Origin: a virus
DNA length: 61,203 bases
Virus record (IMG/VR): IMGVR_UViG_3300042564_004703
Span: 1 to 61,203 of that record
Direction: 5' to 3' (one strand)
The translations under genes and the position numbers were made by a program. Shown here in pieces: positions 1 through 7,716 of this stretch; position 1 is the first letter of the stretch; every line of letters starts with the position of its first letter. A model generated the notes under the pieces. The model worked only from the letters and a program-made list of their open reading frames with translations, ran no database searches and was not told where the DNA came from.

Positions 1-50
1 GTATTAAACTTATTAAATAATACTTCTTCTATCTCTTGTATTTTATCCAT
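1..50 (-). CDS. 5' part of a gene running off the window edge
   Basis: An open frame reads from an ATG at 50 (minus strand) to the edge of the window and begins MDKIQEIEEVLFNKFN. The preceding gene stops at 73, and the short A/T-rich gap fits the tight gene packing of this region. Too little is visible to assign a function. Confidence 0.45.
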   Translation of the reverse strand, partial: MDKIQEIEEVLFNKFN

Positions 51-72
51 AATATTAATACCTTAATCTTTT

Positions 73-276
73 TTATAAATCTGTTAAATAAGCATCTGTT
101 TTACAATGCGGACAAGCCCAAAAACTATTCTCATAGTCGTTTATATACTCCATTGAGTGTACTTTTATACCTTTAATATCGTATTTCTTTGCGTTTATTT
201 GTGGGTTTTCGTCTATTAACAACCTTTCACAATTATTACATTTGCAAAGTTCTGTTCCGTTTTCTTTTGTTTTCAT
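73..276 (-). CDS. small zinc-ribbon-like protein, unknown function
   Basis: 67 residues with two Cys-x2-Cys pairs, CNNC near residue 13 and CPHC near residue 55, so it is probably a small zinc-binding protein. Its ATG overlaps the TGA of the upstream gene (ATGA), which indicates translational coupling. No function is recognised; small Cys-pair proteins are common in phage early regions. Confidence 0.8.
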   Translation of the reverse strand: MKTKENGTELCKCNNCERLLIDENPQINAKKYDIKGIKVHSMEYINDYENSFWACPHCKTDAYLTDL

Positions 277-1196
277 AGTGTTATTTCATTTTTCCAAAAA
301 CTTCTACACATTCCATAAACTTCATTAATAGAATATCCATTGGTTTCATCTATTAATAAACTGAAACTATCATACTTTGTTAGATTCTTTTTGCGTGGTA
401 CTTCTAATTTAATAGTAAAATCTCTTTGTAAAGCCATTTCTAAAACACTTCCTCCACCAAAAGTATCACTGAATAAACCACAATAGTTTCCTTTTGGTAT
501 AGTTACTTCTTTTAGTTCAAAGTTGTTATCTATTAAAGTTTGAATATCTAATAAACCTGTAAAAACTAATAAGTTTGCGCCGCAACTACTATTTTCAAGT
601 TCTTGCCAAAAATCCGCATAAGAAACTAATTCTTTACCATCTCTATACTTATAGTTAGGAAAACTACCATAAACTGCAACATCATTTTCAACTAATAACT
701 TCTTAACTTTTGCAGGATTCAAATTTAAAACATCAACCATATCTCCAAAATAAGATTCTCTATAAGAATAACCGCCTTCAAAATGGTGTGAATTGATACA
801 ATCATAGTTTGAGTATAAAGGTATTCTAACTTCTAAACTGCTTGAATTACGTACTAAATCTTTTAAAACTGTACTATCATCAACACTATAATAATGGTTG
901 TTAATTTCATCTCTATACTCTTCAATAATTTCTTCTGCCTCTTCCTCTTCAATTTCAAACTTACTGCAAATATCTGAAATAAGTTCTTTGTCTAAACTTT
1001 CAAACTCATAAAAAGGACTTTCAGAATACCATTTATCAATAGCTTCATAGAGCGCATCTGCATTTTTGTTGTCAATACATTTTTGAATAAGTTTTGTATG
1101 TTCGTCTAAATTATCATTATAATTAACATAGTATAAACTTGTTCTTGTTGGTAATAAGTCTTTTATTTCTTTAAATGTTATTTTAATTGCTTCCAT
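273..1196 (-). CDS. conserved hypothetical acidic protein
   Basis: 307 residues, strongly acidic in the first third (run of Glu near residues 80-92). The C-terminal part contains GNYCGLFSDTFGGGSVLEM, which resembles a segment I associate with uncharacterised proteins of Bacteroidota mobile elements; that is a recollection, not a search. There is no signal peptide or membrane segment. It sits between a 48-residue gene upstream and the zinc-ribbon gene downstream, to which it is coupled by an ATGA overlap. Its leader contains a T-run/CGGC/A-run motif seen before several neighbours. Function unknown. Confidence 0.85.
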   Translation of the reverse strand: MEAIKITFKEIKDLLPTRTSLYYVNYNDNLDEHTKLIQKCIDNKNADALYEAIDKWYSESPFYEFESLDKELISDICSKFEIEEEEAEEIIEEYRDEINNHYYSVDDSTVLKDLVRNSSSLEVRIPLYSNYDCINSHHFEGGYSYRESYFGDMVDVLNLNPAKVKKLLVENDVAVYGSFPNYKYRDGKELVSYADFWQELENSSCGANLLVFTGLLDIQTLIDNNFELKEVTIPKGNYCGLFSDTFGGGSVLEMALQRDFTIKLEVPRKKNLTKYDSFSLLIDETNGYSINEVYGMCRSFWKNEITL

Positions 1197-1234
1197 TTTG
1201 TTTGTTTTTAAGTTTTATTCTGCCGAAAAAAGAA

Positions 1235-1381
1235 TTAAGAAAGGGATTTTAAATGTTCTCTAACAATCAACTGTTGTTTGCTTTGTGGTATTAAAGATAA
1301 ACAAAGGTTAGTTAATTTAAGTTTTTTAAGGTTGTTATTATCAACTGCTAAAATTTTATTAAGTTTGGTTTCAAATTTCAT
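1235..1381 (-). CDS. 48-residue hypothetical protein
   Basis: A short frame from ATG 1381 to TAA 1235, sequence beginning MKFETKLNKILAVDNNNLKK, basic and probably helical. It fills the gap between two clear genes on the same strand and uses the same Lys/Asn-rich codon style, so it is likely real although short. No homologue is recognised. Confidence 0.55.
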   Translation of the reverse strand: MKFETKLNKILAVDNNNLKKLKLTNLCLSLIPQSKQQLIVREHLKSLS

Positions 1382-1485
1382 AATTTTTGTGTTTTAAATT
1401 CTCTGTAAATGTATAAATAATTTCCGCAATAAAAAAATAAAAAGACAGAAATATTTTAATTTATAGTTATTCTAAATAAAGATTA

Positions 1486-1968
1486 CTATTCTTTATACCT
1501 TGTTAAATTCAGTTTATAACCTTGTCTTGTATATCGAGGTTTCAACCAAAATAAACTATTTTCCGCATCAAAAAATGGTCTTGCTTTAAAAGGCTCTTTA
1601 CCTAAACCAACAACTGTAACATAAGTTTTATTTTTGGCTAACCCTTTTATTTTTTCTTCTGTTGGTTGTTGCCAATCTTTATAGGTTTCTTTGTAATTCT
1701 CTATTTGTTCAAAAGAATTTTTATTGTTTAGATAGCTTTGAGAATTATAAACAAATCTACTTAATATTTTTTCATCTAAATTCAAGTGTTTACAATGTTC
1801 GGCAACTGTTGAGTTATAACAATATATGCCTTTACTTTTCAAATCCTCAATTACTTCAACTATTTCTTTTAAGTAGTGTTTAAAACTGTCTTTGTAATTT
1901 TCAACTTCGCTTAAATTAATAAGTACCATTTGTTCAAATGCTTTTGCTTGTAATATTATTTCTATCAT
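1486..1968 (-). CDS. hypothetical protein
   Basis: 160 residues, soluble, mixed helical, with a basic C-terminus (LKPRYTRQGYKLNLTRY). No domain is recognised. The leader carries CTTTTTTCGGGC followed by an A-rich stretch up to the ATG, the same layout as several neighbouring genes. Probably an accessory early function. Confidence 0.8.
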   Translation of the reverse strand: MIEIILQAKAFEQMVLINLSEVENYKDSFKHYLKEIVEVIEDLKSKGIYCYNSTVAEHCKHLNLDEKILSRFVYNSQSYLNNKNSFEQIENYKETYKDWQQPTEEKIKGLAKNKTYVTVVGLGKEPFKARPFFDAENSLFWLKPRYTRQGYKLNLTRYKE

Positions 1969-2017
1969 TTTGTTATTGTTTTTAAATTTTTGCCCGAAAA
2001 AAGATTAAAAAGAACTG

Positions 2018-2224
2018 TTAATTTTTAGGGTGCAATTTACAAGCATAATTACTTAATAAGTTTCTTTGATAGTCTGAAAGGTTTAAATCTTTACAAAAAT
2101 AATCAACTTCATCATTAATTAGTTGTCTTATCATTGGTTTATCGTCTGCAAATCTTTGTTTAAATTCTTCTGCACCTATTTTAAGTGCTATTTTTACTTG
2201 TTGGTACTTTGATAGTATTTTCAT
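2018..2224 (-). CDS. hypothetical protein
   Basis: 68 residues, basic and helical, with one Cys near each of residues 44 and 62. No domain is recognised. It stops 49 nt before the next gene on the strand. Typical of the small unknown early genes here. Confidence 0.75.
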   Translation of the reverse strand: MKILSKYQQVKIALKIGAEEFKQRFADDKPMIRQLINDEVDYFCKDLNLSDYQRNLLSNYACKLHPKN

Positions 2225-2320
2225 AAGATAATGTTTTAAAATGGTTAAAAATAGTGTTAAATTAAATGTTTGAGGGTTTTGTTAGAATAAATCCGCCGTA
2301 AAAAGAAAACTGAAAAGAAA

Positions 2321-2536
2321 TTAAACAACCTCAAACTCATACTCATATAAAGAATAAGGAACACTTAAACCACTTTCCAATACTTCTAAATCACAAAGAT
2401 ACATACCATTCATACTACTGTCATAAAATTGATTTTCTCTTACAGAATTAACTGATTCAACAATAATTAAATCAATCCCTAAAAATTCTGTGTAATTATC
2501 ATTATCTGATATAATACGAACTACTTTATTTATCAT
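2321..2536 (-). CDS. hypothetical acidic protein
   Basis: 71 residues, acidic, beta-rich (VVRIISDNDNYTEFLGIDLI). No domain is recognised. The gene begins about 120 nt downstream, in transcription order, of the parS-like palindrome, so that element lies in its upstream intergenic space. Confidence 0.75.
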   Translation of the reverse strand: MINKVVRIISDNDNYTEFLGIDLIIVESVNSVRENQFYDSSMNGMYLCDLEVLESGLSVPYSLYEYEFEVV

Positions 2537-2659
2537 ACTTCAAATGTTAACGGTTGTTAATTTATTTTATTTATTTAAGAACAAGCCACTTTTTACTTTA
2601 TATTTCAAAGTCCTTTGTAGAATAAAGGATTTTGTTTGGTGGGGGTTGTCCTCCCCTAT

Positions 2660-2675
2660 TGTTCCACGTGGAACA
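2660..2675. promoter_or_regulatory. perfect parS-like palindrome
   Basis: TGTTCCACGTGGAACA is a perfect 16-bp palindrome in a 158-bp gene-free gap. It matches the parS consensus recognised by chromosomal ParB proteins (TGTTNCACGTGNAACA), including the central CACGTG. No parA or parB is visible in the window, so if it works it would use host ParB or a protein encoded elsewhere on the genome. The match is seen directly; the function is inferred from the ParABS literature. Confidence 0.75.
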
Positions 2676-2683
2676 CTATAATT

Positions 2684-2699
2684 TTTAGACTTGTCTAAA
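2684..2699. other. inverted repeat at gene end
   Basis: TTTAGAC-TT-GTCTAAA forms a perfect 7-bp stem with a 2-nt centre. It overlaps the stop codon of the gene ending at 2695 and lies 8 nt from the parS-like site. It could be a weak terminator, an operator, or part of the same partition or regulatory locus. Confidence 0.45.
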
Positions 2700-3021
2700 T
2701 TTTATTTTCGTTATACCATTTTATAAATTCTACACAAGCATTATAGGTAGCTTCTATTTTACTTTCTTCTACCATTTCTCTTGTTTTGGAATAACTTTCT
2801 CCCATTACATCGGTTAAATAAAAAATAATCATTACAGAATTACCATTTCCTATACAAACTGCTCCACCCATATTCTCAATCTTCTCTACTACTTCCATTA
2901 ACCAATTCCAGTCAATATGGTATTTAAAACTGCCTAAATCCTCTTTTATATTATCATTCATATCAATAGTAATATTTTGCATAAACTTTGCAATCAATAC
3001 GTTGTTTTCTGTTGTATTCAT
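2695..3021 (-). CDS. hypothetical protein
   Basis: 108 residues, acidic, with a hydrophobic central strand (GNSVMIIFYLTDV) and helical flanks. The start has an A-rich leader with a GC core (TCGCGC). It lies directly upstream of the parS-like site in transcription order. It does not look like ParA (no Walker motif) or ParB (no recognisable helix-turn-helix). Function unknown. Confidence 0.8.
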   Translation of the reverse strand: MNTTENNVLIAKFMQNITIDMNDNIKEDLGSFKYHIDWNWLMEVVEKIENMGGAVCIGNGNSVMIIFYLTDVMGESYSKTREMVEESKIEATYNACVEFIKWYNENKI

Positions 3022-3071
3022 AATTTCTGTTTTTAATTTTCTTTTGCGCGATTTTATAAGTTTTTATTCCG

Positions 3072-3293
3072 TTAAACATTGAATTTTATGTTTTTACCTC
3101 TACTTTGATTACTTAAATCATTAGTTTTTGATATATTCCACCCCTTAATAAGTTTATCTTTGTACTTATTTGAGTTAATTTGATAGAATTTTGTTATAGT
3201 TGAGTAGTTGCACCCTATTAAATCGGCTATTTTGTTTGCTCCTTTACTGTAATATACTTCATTTGTCGTTATATTCCTTGCTATAAATCCCAT
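3072..3293 (-). CDS. NUMOD-like helix-turn-helix protein
   Basis: 73 residues. The N-terminal half (ARNITTNEVYYSKGANKIAD, then LIGCNYSTITKFY) has the form of the NUMOD-type modules that accompany homing endonucleases, a short strand pair followed by a helix-turn-helix. The C-terminus is basic. It is probably a DNA-binding remnant or stand-alone module; no nuclease motif is present. Confidence 0.65.
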   Translation of the reverse strand: MGFIARNITTNEVYYSKGANKIADLIGCNYSTITKFYQINSNKYKDKLIKGWNISKTNDLSNQSRGKNIKFNV

Positions 3294-3393
3294 TTAGTAG
3301 CTTTTTTAGTCGTTAAACATTGATTTCTTGACAAATGTAATACTTTTATTTTAATCCACCAAACAAAAATGTTTTTATTTTTTACCTGCCAAA

Positions 3394-3507
3394 TTAAATT
3401 ACTAAACAAATTTTACCTTCGCCCACCCATAAAGTCTTATAACCTTGTTGTTTAAGTTCTCTATATCTGTTTATTTCGTTTGAGTTAATTATTATTTGTG
3501 CTTCCAT
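3394..3507 (-). CDS. 37-residue hypothetical protein
   Basis: Frame from ATG 3507 to TAA 3394, beginning MEAQIIINSNEINRYRELKQ. It has an A-rich leader and fills an otherwise empty gap between two genes on the same strand. Codon use matches the neighbours. Function unknown. Confidence 0.5.
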   Translation of the reverse strand: MEAQIIINSNEINRYRELKQQGYKTLWVGEGKICLVI

Positions 3508-3566
3508 TAGTTTTCAAATTTTAAGTTGTATTTTTGTTTTCTTATTTCAATTGTTTTTTGCGAAAA

Positions 3567-4133
3567 TTAATTAATCAACTGTAATACTTCCAATTCATCA
3601 TTGCTAAATAAACTACACATTTTATCATACTCTTTAGCAACTGCTTTATATGTTTTTTTCGCCGTTCTACTGTCTGTGTCATAACCAAAACCACTGCAAA
3701 AATCTTCAAAAGTTCCCACATCATACTTTTGTAAACAAGCTAGTACATCATATAAAGTTGGTGTAATAGGTTTAGATATTGTATCACAAATTGAGTTAAA
3801 AGGTATTTTTGACAATGTTCTAACTTTAAAATATAAATCTGTATTTTTTAGGCTTAAATATTTTCTATCTAATTGAGTAATACAATTACCTTGTTTAGCG
3901 TAAAAACCGCTTTTATTTAGACTTTGCCCAAACTTAAAAGTGTATTTTCTTTGCCCTCGTTTCAAAGTAATATTATAAATATCTCTTGTTTCTTTATCGC
4001 CTTGAAAATGCAAACCATTCTCTAAAAATTCTGCTTTAAATTCAAGGTTAAAAGATTCAGCTAATATATTAACTGCTTCGTTATATTGACTGTTATCAAT
4101 TAAATTTTCTATTTGTGTGCTTAATGCTTTCAT
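3567..4133 (-). CDS. hypothetical protein
   Basis: 188 residues from the chosen ATG at 4133. A longer frame begins at 4196, but the extra 21 residues would overlap the upstream gene and come from the GC-core plus A-rich leader that precedes other genes here, so the inner start is preferred. The protein is soluble with a Lys/Arg-rich middle (LKRGQRKYTFKFGQS). No domain is recognised. Confidence 0.75.
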   Translation of the reverse strand: MKALSTQIENLIDNSQYNEAVNILAESFNLEFKAEFLENGLHFQGDKETRDIYNITLKRGQRKYTFKFGQSLNKSGFYAKQGNCITQLDRKYLSLKNTDLYFKVRTLSKIPFNSICDTISKPITPTLYDVLACLQKYDVGTFEDFCSGFGYDTDSRTAKKTYKAVAKEYDKMCSLFSNDELEVLQLIN

Positions 4134-4173
4134 AATTTTATTTTCTGTTTTTAGTTTTTTACCCGCCGTTTTG

Positions 4174-4398
4174 TTACTCCTCCTCTTCATTTTCAATTCC
4201 TAACATTTCAAAAATCCAATCCTCCTCAAACCAAAGTAAATCATTTAAAGCCGTTTCGCTTAAACCATCGGGATAGAGTTCATCGATTAAATTATCGAAG
4301 TCGTTTGCTTTGCCCTCGTTTATGATTCTCTCTTGTGTTTCTTCTGCTCCACTCCAAGCGTTAAAATTTACTAAATTTGTTTCGTTAAATGTTTTCAT
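4174..4398 (-). CDS. small acidic hypothetical protein
   Basis: 74 residues, very acidic, with a C-terminal Glu run (IENEEEE). Small acidic early proteins in phages are often DNA mimics or inhibitors of host enzymes, but nothing here proves that. It follows the 54-residue gene by 4 nt. Confidence 0.75.
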   Translation of the reverse strand: MKTFNETNLVNFNAWSGAEETQERIINEGKANDFDNLIDELYPDGLSETALNDLLWFEEDWIFEMLGIENEEEE

Positions 4399-4402
4399 GA
4401 GA

Positions 4403-4567
4403 TTATATTTTTTCTGTTATTAAAGTTCCTTTTTTGATTTGTTCCTCTCGTTGTTGCTTAACGTATTCGTTTAACAATTCCCATGCCTCAACGCCCTCTA
4501 TACTTCCAACTTCAAAATGTAATTGTTTCAAAGCGTTTTCAACTACTATAATAGATATTTTTTCCAT
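4403..4567 (-). CDS. 54-residue hypothetical protein
   Basis: Frame from ATG 4567 to TAA 4403, beginning MEKISIIVVENALKQLHFEV, followed by a charged helix (LLNEYVKQQREEQIKK). It lies 4 nt upstream of the acidic 74-residue gene, so the two are probably co-translated. Function unknown. Confidence 0.65.
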   Translation of the reverse strand: MEKISIIVVENALKQLHFEVGSIEGVEAWELLNEYVKQQREEQIKKGTLITEKI

Positions 4568-4688
4568 TGTTTTAAATTTTAATTGTTATTAACTTATACA
4601 AAGATATAATTTATTTTTTATACTTTGCTATTGTTTTTTAATTATTTTTGTTTTATCTTTGCTTTTTTCAATTTTTTTTCGCGAAATT

Positions 4689-4946
4689 TTAGTAAATAGG
4701 TAAACTTTTATAAACTTTTTTATCTATTAATCCCACTTTTTGAGGTGTAGAAGTAGTTAAGCCATTTTTTGCATTATATCTTTTAAACCCTACAAAACCG
4801 CTACTACTTTGTAATTTGTAAACCTTAAAACAATCATTTTTACAAGTTGCTTTTAAACCGTCTAAAATTCCAGTTCCTTCAAGTGTAATTATATCGCCTG
4901 TTTTAGCTACTTGTTTATATTCTTCTAATGTATTAAATATTTTCAT
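4689..4946 (-). CDS. hypothetical protein
   Basis: 85 residues, basic, beta-rich (GDIITLEGTGILDGLKATC), with two Cys spaced four apart near residues 34-38. It may be a small OB- or SH3-like fold; this is only a guess from the strand pattern. It follows the gene ending at 4958 by 11 nt. Confidence 0.75.
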   Translation of the reverse strand: MKIFNTLEEYKQVAKTGDIITLEGTGILDGLKATCKNDCFKVYKLQSSSGFVGFKRYNAKNGLTTSTPQKVGLIDKKVYKSLPIY

Positions 4947-4957
4947 TTTCTTAATTT

Positions 4958-5161
4958 TTAAAGTATTACTTCAACCCTCCCAAAATCTTTGCTTCTCAAT
5001 ACGTAGATAGTTTTAAACCCTCTTTGTACTTTTGTGTGTTTGACTTTTAAGCGTTGCATTTGCTTTTTTAGTTCGGTACTTCCTGCAAAGATTAAAGCCG
5101 TTTTTATTGCCGTTTCTTTTAGTGTGTCTATTTGTTCAAATGTGATGTTTTCTATACTCAT
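4958..5161 (-). CDS. hypothetical protein
   Basis: 67 residues; N-terminal helices, then a basic C-terminal strand pair (FKTIYVLRSKDFGRVEVIL). No domain is recognised. Its leader is the stop region of the upstream gene, CCGCCGTAA followed by an A-rich tract. Confidence 0.75.
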   Translation of the reverse strand: MSIENITFEQIDTLKETAIKTALIFAGSTELKKQMQRLKVKHTKVQRGFKTIYVLRSKDFGRVEVIL

Positions 5162-5192
5162 AATTTCTATTTTTTTAATTAAATTTTTGTTT

Positions 5193-5426
5193 TTAGTTTT
5201 TTACGGCGGTTTTTAATACTTCTAAAATAGCTTTTTTAGTGTTGGTTTTGTTACCATAATTAAAACCTATTCCACTATGCAACCCTTTGATTTTGAATAT
5301 TTGTAAATCGCATTCCTTTGCACCTATATACAATTTTATTTGTATATCGTTTTCAACATCGTTGATAAAATTCCATTTATTTTTACCATTTTTAAAAGCG
5401 TCGTTTATTGATTCAATTGCATTCAT
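5193..5426 (-). CDS. hypothetical protein
   Basis: 77 residues, basic, with alternating strands. No domain is recognised. It is preceded by CTTTTTTGCGCG plus an A-rich leader, a clear case of the shared leader pattern of this region. Confidence 0.75.
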   Translation of the reverse strand: MNAIESINDAFKNGKNKWNFINDVENDIQIKLYIGAKECDLQIFKIKGLHSGIGFNYGNKTNTKKAILEVLKTAVKN

Positions 5427-5481
5427 ATTTTTATAGTTTTATGTTTATTTTTTCGCGCAAAAAAGCTAAAAAAGAAACTGA

Positions 5482-5649
5482 TTAATTTAAGTTAAAATGA
5501 AATAAAGATAGTTTAAAGTCGTAGATTTCCCACAACTGACAAATCAAATCATTGAGCGAAAACGCTAATAAATTACTGCCTAAAAAAGTAGCTTCATAAA
5601 ATATAAAACCGTCTTTTAATTGTTTACGTCTTATTTGTAAGTTTCCCAT
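5482..5649 (-). CDS. 55-residue hypothetical protein
   Basis: Frame from ATG 5649 to TAA 5482, beginning MGNLQIRRKQLKDGFIFYEA. Its start overlaps the end of the upstream gene by 19 nt, which suggests coupled translation. Mixed hydrophobic content, no clear membrane helix. Function unknown. Confidence 0.65.
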   Translation of the reverse strand: MGNLQIRRKQLKDGFIFYEATFLGSNLLAFSLNDLICQLWEIYDFKLSLFHFNLN

Positions 5650-5813
5650 TTGTTGTTTATTTTTTCGTGTGAAATAAAAGCATTATAACCAATACGATAA
5701 CCGATTTTATTATAGCCGTTTAACGTTGCATAACGTTTGCACCCTCTTAAAGTCTTTGACGTATCAATTAAACAATTATTATTGTCAATGATACCGTATA
5801 TTTTTGATTCCAT
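5631..5813 (-). CDS. 60-residue hypothetical protein
   Basis: Short basic protein with a strand-rich N-terminus (KIYGIIDNNNCLIDTSKTLR) and a Tyr/Asn-rich second half. Overlaps the 55-residue gene downstream. No homologue is recognised. Confidence 0.7.
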   Translation of the reverse strand: MESKIYGIIDNNNCLIDTSKTLRGCKRYATLNGYNKIGYRIGYNAFISHEKINNKWETYK

Positions 5814-5824
5814 AATATTAAAAA

Positions 5825-5950
5825 TTAAAAAGCGTTAGCCACTATTATACGTATTATTTGCGCCGTAAAAAAGATTAAATAAAAGATAATAGTAAACTGC
5901 AACCAATTAGCAACTATGTAAAAGCGAATGATTTTAAATTTAGTTTTCAT
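5825..5950 (-). CDS. 41-residue membrane protein
   Basis: Frame from ATG 5950 to TAA 5825. After a basic N-terminus (MKTKFKIIRFY) come about 27 hydrophobic residues forming one membrane helix. The T-run/ACGGCG motif that is an intergenic leader elsewhere is here inside the coding frame. It may be a small inner-membrane protein, for example an exclusion or inhibitory peptide. Function unknown. Confidence 0.55.
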   Translation of the reverse strand: MKTKFKIIRFYIVANWLQFTIIFYLIFFTAQIIRIIVANAF

Positions 5951-6029
5951 AACATATAAAATTAAATTAATAAAAATTATCTTTTTTAATTTGTTTTCCC
6001 GCCAAAAAAGATAAAAAGCTTCATTATTA

Positions 6030-6224
6030 TTAGTTGTTCATTGTCAATGAACGCCTATTAATTTTGAACAACCCTAAATTATAAAATCTCAATGCTCCGT
6101 TAATTGGGATGTGTGTATTAAGTTTTATATTTATTTTATCATGAATATCTAAAGTACTTCTTTTATTCATAATTCTATCTAAAGATAAAAAATATAAGTT
6201 TGAATTGTGATGATGTGTCTTCAT
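6030..6224 (-). CDS. hypothetical protein
   Basis: 64 residues, basic, with a His run (MKTHHHNSN). No domain is recognised. It is the first gene of the minus-strand series after the 6.2-6.95 kb gene-free region, so that series probably begins near here. Confidence 0.6.
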   Translation of the reverse strand: MKTHHHNSNLYFLSLDRIMNKRSTLDIHDKINIKLNTHIPINGALRFYNLGLFKINRRSLTMNN

Positions 6225-6517
6225 AATAATATAAGATTAAATTAATAAATCGTTGTTGTTATTTGATGGAGCAAACATACAACGAACAACAATAATAAAA
6301 CAAATAAAATCGTAAATAATCGATAAAATGCACAATAAAACCGATGAACTACACAATCAATAAAGTATATTCTTACAACGAATGAAAAGCAATTAATTAA
6401 AATAACTATCTAATAAACTAAAAAATCCCGCAAAAAAATAAATATAAAGAAACATAAACAACTGAATAAATAAATATAACCTATCTAACAACTAACAAAC
6501 ATACAACTAACAACAAA

Positions 6518-6556
6518 TAAAAAACCCTCAAAACAAAAACGATTTTAAGGGCTTTT
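6518..6556 (-). terminator. rho-independent terminator
   Basis: On the minus strand CCCTTAAAA pairs with TTTTGAGGG (one G-T pair) and is followed by TTTTTTATT. It would end transcription entering from the 6.95-9.2 kb operon. Confidence 0.6.
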
Positions 6557-6872
6557 AAGCAACGAAAATAGAAAAGTGTAGTGTTGACCCAGGGTAGGGG
6601 AAAAACGAGGTCAGTACCCGTGAGGTTATAGGGTAAGTCCTCCAAGACAAGGGTACGTTTTATATATTTCCCAAAAAGACACTTCCTCTCTCTCTCCACA
6701 AAAGGCATATTGAATCCCCAAAAAGAGATTACCCCCTTCTCCTTTTACATATAAAAATCCCCTCAAAACAATTTTAATAAAGATACAATGATGTGTGGGG
6801 TATAGAAAAAGAATTGATTGAGGGTGGGGGTGTGGAAAAAGAATGGGTTCTATATAAAAGAACTTTGTTCCA

Positions 6873-6901
6873 AAAGAAAACCCCTACGCAGTGTAAGGGT
6901 T
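6873..6901 (-). terminator. rho-independent terminator after the 55-residue zinc gene
   Basis: On the minus strand AACCCT...AGGGGTT forms a stem followed by a T-rich tail (TTTTCTTTT). It lies about 53 nt after the stop at 6954, the right place to end the operon that starts near 9.2 kb. Confidence 0.65.
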
Positions 6902-6953
6902 GTGGTTATTATTCTGTTCTATGTTATTTGAAGCCATCTTGTTTTTGTCTAAA

Positions 6954-7121
6954 CTAAAGCTTTTCTTCGCCGATTTTCCTAAACAGAAAAAAGTCTTTAC
7001 TAGCTTCTCCTGTTTCTCTGTAAGCTATACTTCCACAACAGGGAGTGCTTCCTACCCAATTGTCATATTGTTGTTTGCATACGTTGCATTCTACTGTAAA
7101 ATCTGTTTCTTTATTTTTCAT
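6954..7121 (-). CDS. 55-residue zinc-finger-like protein
   Basis: Frame from ATG 7121 to TAG 6954. It contains CNVCKQQYDNW and then PCCG, four Cys in a compact zinc-ribbon arrangement. It is last in its operon, just before a terminator. Probably a small zinc-binding regulator or adaptor; function unknown. Confidence 0.7.
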   Translation of the reverse strand: MKNKETDFTVECNVCKQQYDNWVGSTPCCGSIAYRETGEASKDFFLFRKIGEEKL

Positions 7122-7169
7122 TTTTAAAAAACTCTCCTGAACTGATGTAAAATTTTAATTCTGTATATT

Positions 7170-7484
7170 TTATAATAAATCTAATTTTTTAGCTCGTTTT
7201 AAAAGTGTCTTTACTTTCTTGTAGGTTTCTCTCCAATCAAGTCCTTTTTCTTTTAGCCCTTCTTTACACTCCTTTTTAAATTCTTTTTTGCCGCACGAAA
7301 TGAAGAAGGTTAAATTATCCCACGATAAAGGTTTGTCTTTAATTGAGCCATTTGTAATTTCAAAGTACCCAAATTGGTAAAGAGGTTCAAAATCTTTATA
7401 CCCAGATAAATCTTCTTTAACCGAAATGTTTAATTCTACTTCATCTAGTAAGAATTGTATGTATGTGTTTATGTCTTTTTTCAT
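7170..7484 (-). CDS. hypothetical protein
   Basis: 104 residues, Lys/Glu-rich, helical C-terminus (WRETYKKVKTLLKRAKKLDLL). It follows the next gene by one nucleotide, so co-translation is likely. No domain is recognised. Confidence 0.8.
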   Translation of the reverse strand: MKKDINTYIQFLLDEVELNISVKEDLSGYKDFEPLYQFGYFEITNGSIKDKPLSWDNLTFFISCGKKEFKKECKEGLKEKGLDWRETYKKVKTLLKRAKKLDLL

Positions 7485-7485
7485 T

Positions 7486-7716
7486 TTATAAACTATTTAT
7501 TAACTCTTCTTTTGTGGCGAAAATATCTTTTTCATTTACAACATCATCAAGTATATATTGCCTATCCTCTGTTTTTTTAAAAGTATATATTATTTCTTCT
7601 TTTCCTTTTTCAGAATCATAACTGAAATCTATTTTAAAAGGTTTATCTTTTCTTGGTTTGTTATTATACATAAACCAAACTTCTTGATTTATGTTGTATT
7701 TAGTTTCTATTTTCAT
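7486..7716 (-). CDS. hypothetical protein, small beta-barrel-like
   Basis: 76 residues from the chosen ATG at 7716. A longer frame from 7758 would overlap the upstream gene by 59 nt; the inner start, MKIETKYNINQEVWFMYNNK, matches the usual opening of small phage proteins with an SH3- or KOW-like barrel. Coupled to the upstream gene by a 17-nt overlap. Function unknown. Confidence 0.75.
   Translation of the reverse strand: MKIETKYNINQEVWFMYNNKPRKDKPFKIDFSYDSEKGKEEIIYTFKKTEDRQYILDDVVNEKDIFATKEELINSL

Larger units (their letters stand above)
6225..6953. other. gene-free regulatory region, possible origin
   Basis: About 730 bp without a convincing gene. The low-coordinate part (6240-6520) is T-poor and A-rich on the plus strand. 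The middle (6560-6870) is unusually GC-rich for this genome, with C-runs and G-runs. A motif reading AAAACCCTCAAAAC or ATCCCCTCAAAAC, each followed by TTTTA, occurs near 6520 and again near 6755. Two minus-strand terminators lie inside. The layout fits an operon boundary and perhaps a replication or transcription control region; origin function is a guess. Confidence 0.4.

Noticed and set aside
6481-6708. 75-codon minus-strand frame
   Set aside because: Its end runs through a terminator stem and its composition is not like the neighbours; more likely a chance frame in the GC-rich block.
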